Source: Symsagittifera roscoffensis (taxonomy: Eukaryota > Xenacoelomorpha > Acoela > Convolutidae). From it: a stretch of DNA of 64,000 nt. The position numbers and the translations under genes were made by a program. Location: assembly GCF_963678635.1 (NCBI RefSeq), contig NC_087062.1, positions 77,625,200 to 77,689,199 on the forward strand, given 5' to 3'. Positions 57,872 through 64,000 of the stretch are shown in pieces; within the stretch, counting starts at the first letter, position 1; the number at the start of each line of letters is the position of its first letter. The notes below the pieces were generated by a model. It was given only the letters and a program-made list of their open reading frames with translations, made no database searches and was not told where the DNA came from.

Positions 57872-57979
57872 GATTGCCCTGAGGATTTTAGTAAGTCTAG
57901 CTTGGGCAATCTGAAGGCAGATAGGTAACACAGGACTCGGTGGGTGCAATAGACGCCTACTTGAGAAAATATCTGCCTT
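57872..57979 (+). ncRNA. Two-hairpin leader motif, element C version
   Basis: Same architecture as the element B copies, on the plus strand. First hairpin GATTGCCC (57872-57879) with GGGCAATC (57904-57911). Outer stem AAGGCAGATA (57914-57923) with TATCTGCCTT (57970-57979). Inner hairpin GTGGGTG (57940-57946) with CGCCTAC (57954-57960), using two G-U pairs. Unpaired blocks such as CTCGGTG and ACTTGAGAA match the element B copies while the stems do not. Confidence 0.6.
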
Positions 57980-58406
57980 CAAGTTTTGCCTGTTTGGTGC
58001 AGCACCGAACCGGGAAAGCTCTTTCTTTAAGAAACAAGTTCGAATATTACATTGCGACTGACTAAAGTACAAAACACATACGTTTTTCATTAAAAATATT
58101 CTTATTTTTCCTCATTTTTGGTCTTAAATCAATAATATCTGTCCTTGATTGGGTAGTGAGAATACTATCTTTTAAACATATTGATATCATCACACTGTGC
58201 TAGCTTCATGTCTTACAACTAATAATCGATTACTGTGAATAAATTGTATACACGCTGTACTGTGATAACATACAAGGATTCGTGGTCACTATTTAAGTTA
58301 AACTTTTGGAATATATTGCGTTGTGTTATCATTATCAGTAGTCAGACTACAAGGACACTAGCAATCGAATTAAGTGTATAGGCAGAGAGAAGTGATAAAT
58401 TGAAAA

Positions 58407-58893
58407 TGAGTCTAGACAAGTCAAGGATACCTAAACTAAGTGAAGGATACCTATACCTTCCTTGCAATTACCATGGGAACGGATACAGGCGATGAAGCAG
58501 AAACCCAGGAAGAATGTGGCGACTACAAGATCATCCACAGACAACACCATGATTCTTGGCGTGACGGAGAAACCGGCAACGTCCTCATCGTTTTCAGAAA
58601 GAGTGAAGAACACTTTCGGAAACTTCCTTCCAATTACCATGGGAACGGATACAGGCGATGAAGCAGAAACCCAGGAAGAAGAAGAGGACGATGACGAGCA
58701 AGATAACTTTGGATCTCAAGTCAGCCTCAATAGTTCGACTCAGGAGAATGACGCATACACGGATAGAGAGACTGGCACCATGGACCAATTTGGTGTAGTG
58801 AGGACAATAAGAAAGACCACTAAAAGAACTGGCATTGGCAGAGACGGTGAAAAGCATGTAGAGCTGTGTTTAGACGCTGGCCAGTCGTTTTAG
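58407..58893 (+). pseudogene. Leader/Gag N-terminal region of element C
   Basis: ATG at 58407 opens MSLDKSRIPKLSEG, which matches the element B leader ORF. A 166-bp direct repeat (58459-58512 and 58625-58680) then disturbs the frame. A second piece, 58462-58893, is acidic (Glu/Asp runs) and ends at TAG 58891 after LCLDAGQSF; similar DNA occurs in the right arm of the palindrome near 55220-55280. It is not intact. Confidence 0.5.
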
Positions 58894-59074
58894 AACCTAG
58901 CTTTAATTTTCGTCGATATGTACTACCGGGCGAATGTTACATAGATGTTTTTATGGCTTTTTCATATGTGTTATGTTATTAAGACCCTGGGTCATAAGGG
59001 ATTAGTGACCATGAATAACCGTTTGACGATCTTAGGAATAGACCACAAACGGATCAGGCCAGTCAGGAGACTTT

Positions 59075-60705
59075 GTGAAAATGACGAATTCGGAAATGCG
59101 AACTGGGAAGAATAGAAACACAGGGCTATGTAACGCACCTGCGGATCCAGAAGTGGATCATGAAAAGATGTCGAGTCAGAGAATCAAGACCCGAGTCTCG
59201 ACCAGCACCAAGCTACCTGGGACCGACAGGGTAACACCGCCACTTGTGACACCGTTAGTGGATTACGGAGCATCTATTGAAGAAGCCTTGACCAACATAG
59301 TGGAAAGAATAGGAGAACAGAATGAACAGATGTCTTTAGGAGTGAGTAAACTAGAGAGGGCAGATCACGTCGAGAGGAAAACCTGCGGGAAAAGATCAAC
59401 CGCAACAGACAAGAAGTTAGCAGAAGCGAAAAACGCTTGAAGGAGAGAACGGATGAACACTTGGCTAAGAACTTAACGCGAATGACAAGGGAAGCTGAGC
59501 AGAGAGAATTACGACTGATAGATGACATGGGGAAGTTGAGAATTCAACAAGAGCAGACTCATGGGACAATTGACACGAAGATAGATGCGATGATGGAAAG
59601 GCGAACTCAGGCTATCATGGATAGGTTGGATGGGCTACTAGGCAGCAGGAGTGGATCAAACAAATGGGGAATCGAACTCGGGAGAACCCAGCAGGGAGCC
59701 GAGAGTGAACTTCAATGAAGAGCCGAATAGGAGAAGGACACATGGATCCACTAGAGGAAAGGGCAGTTCGTCAAGCTATGCCACATGGGACAAAAGACCA
59801 CGGGACCCAAACATCAGAGGAAGTTCAACTGGCAACAGACCGACCTCAAACGAGCGACCGACGCAAGATACACATGCGACTGGGAGATGTGATTCCAGGA
59901 ACAGGAGTCATGTGAATCAAGGGAGAAGTCATCCCAGCTATTCGGACTGGAGGGAAAATCCAGAGTCCTTATCAGGGGGCAATGATACTCAAGCGGGGCA
60001 TTCAAGAGACGCTACATCAATGGCCACAGCCTTTGAACCTCTGAACAGGTCCTTGGAAACATTCCTAATGTGGTTATCTAGAACCAATGAACGTAGTGAA
60101 AAGTCCAGAAGGTTTTTAAGAAACCAAGATGCTATAAAGACGAATCTGATGGCTGTATTGATACCTGGATAGAGGTGATGAAACTGCATTTTGAAGAAGA
60201 GGACTTGTCAGAAAGACAAGAATGCAGTGCTCTTACCAGCAACATGGAGGGGACAGCCCTAAACGGTGTGATGGCTACAAAGCAATACCAGCGTGACACT
60301 GCTGAGTAAATTTTTGAAATCTTATTAAATCGTTTTGGCTCAGGGGTGCAAGGATACCAATCAAGGATGCGCTTCGAGAAACGGAGACAACGTGAAGACG
60401 AGACGATAGACAAGTTTCTAGACAATTTGGAGATGCTGAGAAGGCGTAGCCAACCAGATGAATCGAACAGAAGGATGAACCTGGCAGTAGCCTCAAAATA
60501 TTTCGATGGTGTAAAGAATGAGGAGCTTCGAACGATGTTAGCGACGCACTACACTCCGCTTTCAACCAATGCGCCAACACCAGAGAAGTTGACACTCAAG
60601 TCAAAAAAGTATCTTTTACTGAAGCCTCCATCGAGATCTGGATATTACAAAAACAATTATGGCAATTTTATCAACGGACCAGCAAACCAAGGAAACAACT
60701 GATAC
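59075..60705 (+). pseudogene. Gag of element C
   Basis: Pieces in shifting frames (59075-59440, 59437-59718, 59651-60172, then 60130-60705 with TAA near 60307). They carry a coiled coil, an Arg/Ser-rich linker and a capsid part sharing DGCIDTWIEVMKLHFEEE, LNRFGSGVQ and LEMLRRRSQPDE blocks with element B. The start is unresolved. It is related to, but clearly diverged from, the element B Gag. Confidence 0.78.
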
Positions 60706-60720
60706 AAACCAAGGGACGAT

Positions 60721-60996
60721 ATGGACAAGAGACGCTCCTGTGCAAAATGCAGTTCGACGGACCATCATGTGTCAGCATGCCCAACCTTCAAACAGGGCAT
60801 GAAAGCAATAGGCTTTAGCCTCGAGGATGAAGATGCGTCTGAGGTCGATCATGAAGATTTCATGGGAGGAGTAATTGCAAATTTCGGCCCAAGGTGTTTC
60901 TTCTGTAACTTGGAAGGTCATTTCAAATCGGATTGTCCACAATTCTGGGATGCTGTGGCAGACATCAAGCATCCAAGGAAGATAGTGACCAAATAG
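60721..60996 (+). pseudogene. Nucleocapsid with two zinc knuckles, element C
   Basis: 91 codons with two intact CX2CX4HX4C knuckles, CAKCSSTDHHVSAC (60742-60783) and CFFCNLEGHFKSDC (60895-60936). The parts after it are deleted or rearranged. It is a useful reference for the degraded knuckles of element B. Confidence 0.8.
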
Positions 60997-60999
60997 GAC

Positions 61000-61735
61000 G
61001 GATAAGTTTGGGTCAGGAAGAACTGAAAGTTCGTAGAAATGGCCAGGACAGTCCCTTTCATGCGGATAAAAATTTGATATTAAGAAGGATTAATGAATTG
61101 AAATCTTTGAATACGACGCCATTATTCCGATGCCGATAAAGACATGGCAAAGATTGGGCCTCAGAAGGTAGGACCTAATTTCAACGAATCTAAGATTGCC
61201 GGCCGCTAACCGCGGAGTGATCTACGTGGCCGGGAGAACACCGGTAACAGTCCTCCACATGGGAGGACAAAGTCTATGGATGAGTTTCCTCGTGGTCGAG
61301 AACCTGGACAATTCAGACCAGTTCATTTTGGTGCGCATCTTTCTCAGGATTTTTGACGTGATGATCGACCTGAAAATTGGACTGATTGGGATTAGGAACC
61401 CAGACAGGAAGTATGTTAAGAGACCAGTAAACAGAATAATAACTGATGAAAATAAAATACCAATTTTTTCAGACAGAAAAGTAAAATTACAGCCTGGGCA
61501 GGCAGTAGTAGCTATTTTTAGGATGAGAAATTTAACCTAATTGAGCGATAGTAAGCAAGTTTACTTGGTAAAAAACACAAACAGTAAAAGTTCAGTAGTT
61601 TTAGGCTGGAGCTTTTCTATAACGCGAAACAGGCTGTGTGTGAGTGTATTGTGGAATACACTGGACACAACGGTTTCAATCCAGCGTGGAAGGAAACTTG
61701 GCTACGCTTTGCCGATGAAGAACAAACGGACTTGA
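61000..61735 (+). pseudogene. Protease region of element C, active site lost
   Basis: Relative to element B, about 650 bp between the knuckles and the protease are missing. The D-T-G part of the active site is replaced by a ~70-bp segment (61046-61115) that also occurs in its proper place before RT (61752-61821). The downstream half (61196-61735) aligns with element B, keeps an ILVRIF version of the ILGRDF motif and shows Trp at the position of the element B stop (61281). Confidence 0.7.
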
Positions 61736-61769
61736 AAACGTTCCATAGTAAGGACAGTCCCTTTCATGC

Positions 61770-62435
61770 TGATAAAAATTTGATATTAAGAAGGATTAAT
61801 GAATTGAAATCTTTGAATATAATGTTTTCAAAGAGATCCGAGACGGATGACGGCTTGTCGAGCTGCTGGAATTTTCCGGAACCCCCCCTCGTCATATGAA
61901 TCAGAGTCTGACAAACCAGTTTTGCCAGAAATAGAGCACTTGAGAGGTAAGATAGGTGAGGAAGAGTTCAAATCACTAAACGAAATTTTAAATAGCAACG
62001 CGGACGTTTTTTCAAAACATAAGCCGGATATTGGTTGTTGTAATTTCGTATTTGTTAGAAGAAGGCGCAGATCCCCACAGGGAGGGCGCAAGGCGCATGA
62101 CACCTCATAAAGCGAAAGCGTGCCGAGCCGAAATAGAAATGTTACTCGAATACGAAATGATAGAACCCTCAAAGTCACTTTGGGCTTGTGGAGCGGTCAA
62201 GGCTAAAAAAAGGGGGACAGCTAAAATTCTGTTGCAATTTTCGCTACCTGAACAAGGTGACCATGTAGGACCCTTACCCAAAACCACGCACTGCACGAGA
62301 GCCTCTCTAAAATAAGCGATGCCAAATTTTTCACTACGCTGGATCTGGGTTCTGCCTTCTAGCAGGTTCCTTTGCAGAATAAGGACAGAGAGAAGACTGG
62401 ATTTGCATAAGACTTGGGCTTGCTCCTGGCTATAA
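61770..62435 (+). pseudogene. Truncated RT of element C
   Basis: Fingers and first palm motif only, readable through several frame changes. It ends soon after TLDLGSAF (about 62340-62360), where TAG replaces the Trp codon, and breaks off near 62435 into an AT-rich junction with repeated AATATAAAACAATATA. No YxDD box, RNase H or integrase follows, so the element is truncated. Confidence 0.78.
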
Positions 62436-62633
62436 CAATATAAAACAATATACGAAAACAATATAAAACAAAAAATGACAGTGACTTTGACACCAGATTA
62501 GTTGGATCAAACCTTTATATTAATTAAATAGTATACCTAAACTGTTTTATAAGACCGATCGTTTCGATCATTTCAGCAATCTGAAAATGTGCCCGAGTGT
62601 GGGGCGTTGTGAAGGGTTTTCAGATAGCTTGCA
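62436..62633. other. Junction sequence after element C
   Basis: AT-rich with no feature I can support. It leads into the 69-bp minisatellite. Confidence 0.3.
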
Positions 62634-62840
62634 ACTTAGCTGGACCATTAGGAGACTTGACTGGAACAGGTGGCCAGTCGAGTGGGAGAGTGGTTCCTAG
62701 AGACTTAGCTGGACCATTAGGAGACTTGACTGGAACAGGTGACCAGTCGAGTGGGAAAGTGGTTCACAGGGACTTAGCTGGACCATTAGGAGACTTGACT
62801 GGAACAGGTGACCAGCCAAGTGGGAAAATTGTGCTGGTGA
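62634..62840. repeat. 69-bp minisatellite, 3 units
   Basis: ACTTAGCTGGACCATTAGG begins each unit at 62634, 62703 and 62772. The spacing is a multiple of three, so a plus-strand frame (62597-62953) reads a 23-residue repeat with GPLGDLTGTGDQ. Whether it is translated is unknown. Confidence 0.9.
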
Positions 62841-63725
62841 TCAGGTGCAGGACAAGTCAAGGAAACAACCAGCACGGAATCAGAACAACAAGAGAGGACG
62901 GGGGTGTTCTCAAGTTGGTCAAATGGGTATCGTTAAAATCCACATTACATTAGAGGAGATAAGTGTAAAGTTGGATAAGCGGAACCCCATTGTTTTGAGG
63001 AAGTTTTTACTCAAGCAGGCCTGGAAACAGGTCTACGGTTTTCTCTCGAGAGTCTTAGCACCCGGCGCTTAAGGGATTTTTCGGATTAAGAGGGCTAAAG
63101 AGGGGGAGGTTAGAAGGGGGGCTGGTTAGGTTAGAGGTTCGTGGTTGTAAAGTGTAAAAAAGGGGGACACATTAGAGTAACTAATTGATCGGCATCGTCG
63201 ATTTAGTTATATTAGATTTTTACACGCGTCGGTTATATGGAGCAGATATCCCAATTTAACATCGAATTAAGGTAAGTACCCTGGTCGGATCGGGAGGGGG
63301 GAACGGACATAGACAGTTTTTGTGATACCCCATAAGATCGCTAGCAGGGGGGAGGAGAACGCGTGGCAATCAGGTACCAGACATTTTTTTGTTGTTGTTC
63401 AGATAAAGGGCTGACACAAGTCACCTTTGAATTTTAGGTGGGTACATTTTTTTTTTTGCTTTTATCGATATTCATTTTTATTTTTATTTTTTTTTCTCTC
63501 TGTTAAATTTTTGACGCTTTTGGAGAAGAAAGTTTTAATCGGTTTTGGACAAACAGGTGGTCACAAGACACCTAGAACAAGTTGGGTTTCAACTTGCGGC
63601 AAAATATTAAAAGGAAATAAATACAAGGGAATTGGTGATTTTAACTTTTGGCCAGTAAGGTTGGGTTTTTTTGGGGGAAAATTTTTACTAGAGCTCGAGT
63701 GGTGGTACAAGGTACAGTGGTTCAA
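62841..63725. other. No supported gene
   Basis: Purine-rich and G-rich on the plus strand to about 63420, including AAAAAAGGGGGACA near 63157 that resembles a polypurine tract, but no LTR follows. From 63427 an open plus-strand frame with a hydrophobic start continues into the terminal minisatellite; it has no recognisable family. Confidence 0.35.
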
Positions 63726-64000
63726 GGCAGTCTTGGGACAGGCAGTCTTGGGACAGGCAGTCTTGGGACAGGCAGTCTTGGGACAGGCAGTCTTGGGACA
63801 AGCAGTCTTTGGACAGTACCAGAAAGTCTTGGGACAGTACCAGAAAGTCTTGGGATAGTACCAGAAAGTCTTGGGACAGTACCAGAAAGTCTTGGGACAG
63901 TACCATAAAGTCTTGGGACAGTACCAGAAAGTCTTGGGACAGTACCAGAAAGACTTGGGACAGTACCAGAAAGTGTTGGGACAGTACATAGAAGTGTTGG
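63726..64000. repeat. Compound minisatellite, 15-bp then 21-bp units, running off the window
   Basis: About six units of GGCAGTCTTGGGACA (63726-63815), then eight or more units of a 21-bp repeat combining GTACCAGAAA with GTCTTGGGACA (63816 to the window end). The shared TCTTGGGACA core shows that one array arose from the other. Both unit lengths are multiples of three, so frames stay open on both strands. Confidence 0.93.

Noticed and set aside
63150..63175. Polypurine tract and 3' LTR of element C
   Set aside because: AAAAAAGGGGGACA looks right but no following sequence repeats near the 5' end of element C.

Overview
The window looks like one stretch of an invertebrate animal genome. It holds an intron-split rhodopsin-like GPCR exon, Ty3/gypsy-type retroelements with an env-position gene, a hAT-type MITE, microsatellites and one 200-base assembly gap (29404-29603). 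I cannot name the species. Left of the gap the DNA is AT-rich. The GPCR exon and the retroelement genes right of the gap are much richer in G+C.

Layout. 1-5916: repeat-derived AT-rich DNA, including one uninterrupted copy of a dispersed hairpin-ended repeat (4131-4784). 5917-24815: a complete LTR retroelement (element A, minus strand) with 410-bp LTRs that read as identical and a 4-bp target duplication. Its order is LTR, PBS, leader, gag, protease, RT, RNase H, integrase, ORF-X, env-like gene, an intact 602-codon ORF, a repeat-bearing 3' region, LTR. 24816-29035: small DNA transposons, namely a 404-bp hAT MITE with an 8-bp TSD and a 1.17-kb TIR element inside a second copy of the dispersed repeat. 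29036-29255: first coding exon of a GPCR, cut off from the rest of its gene by the gap.

29604-45950 is minus-strand coding from a second retroelement lineage (element B). Its Gag and Pol run from 45950 to 37474. Pol has an unusual linker between RNase H and integrase and a long tail after integrase. Below it lies a large broken polyprotein region (36668 down into the gap) with a coiled coil and an SGNH-hydrolase domain. 58407-62435 is a related but truncated and rearranged element on the plus strand (element C), so B and C stand head to head.

The 46-58 kb between them is the most unusual part. It has a 1289-bp tandem duplication, a 4.4-kb imperfect palindrome centred near 54.1 kb with a partial second copy, and many short hairpins. 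A two-hairpin motif occurs five times, and its stems keep pairing while their sequence changes, which suggests a selected RNA structure in the element leaders. The right end holds three minisatellites. Nearly every element gene is broken by stops or frameshifts; the 602-codon ORF of element A is the exception.
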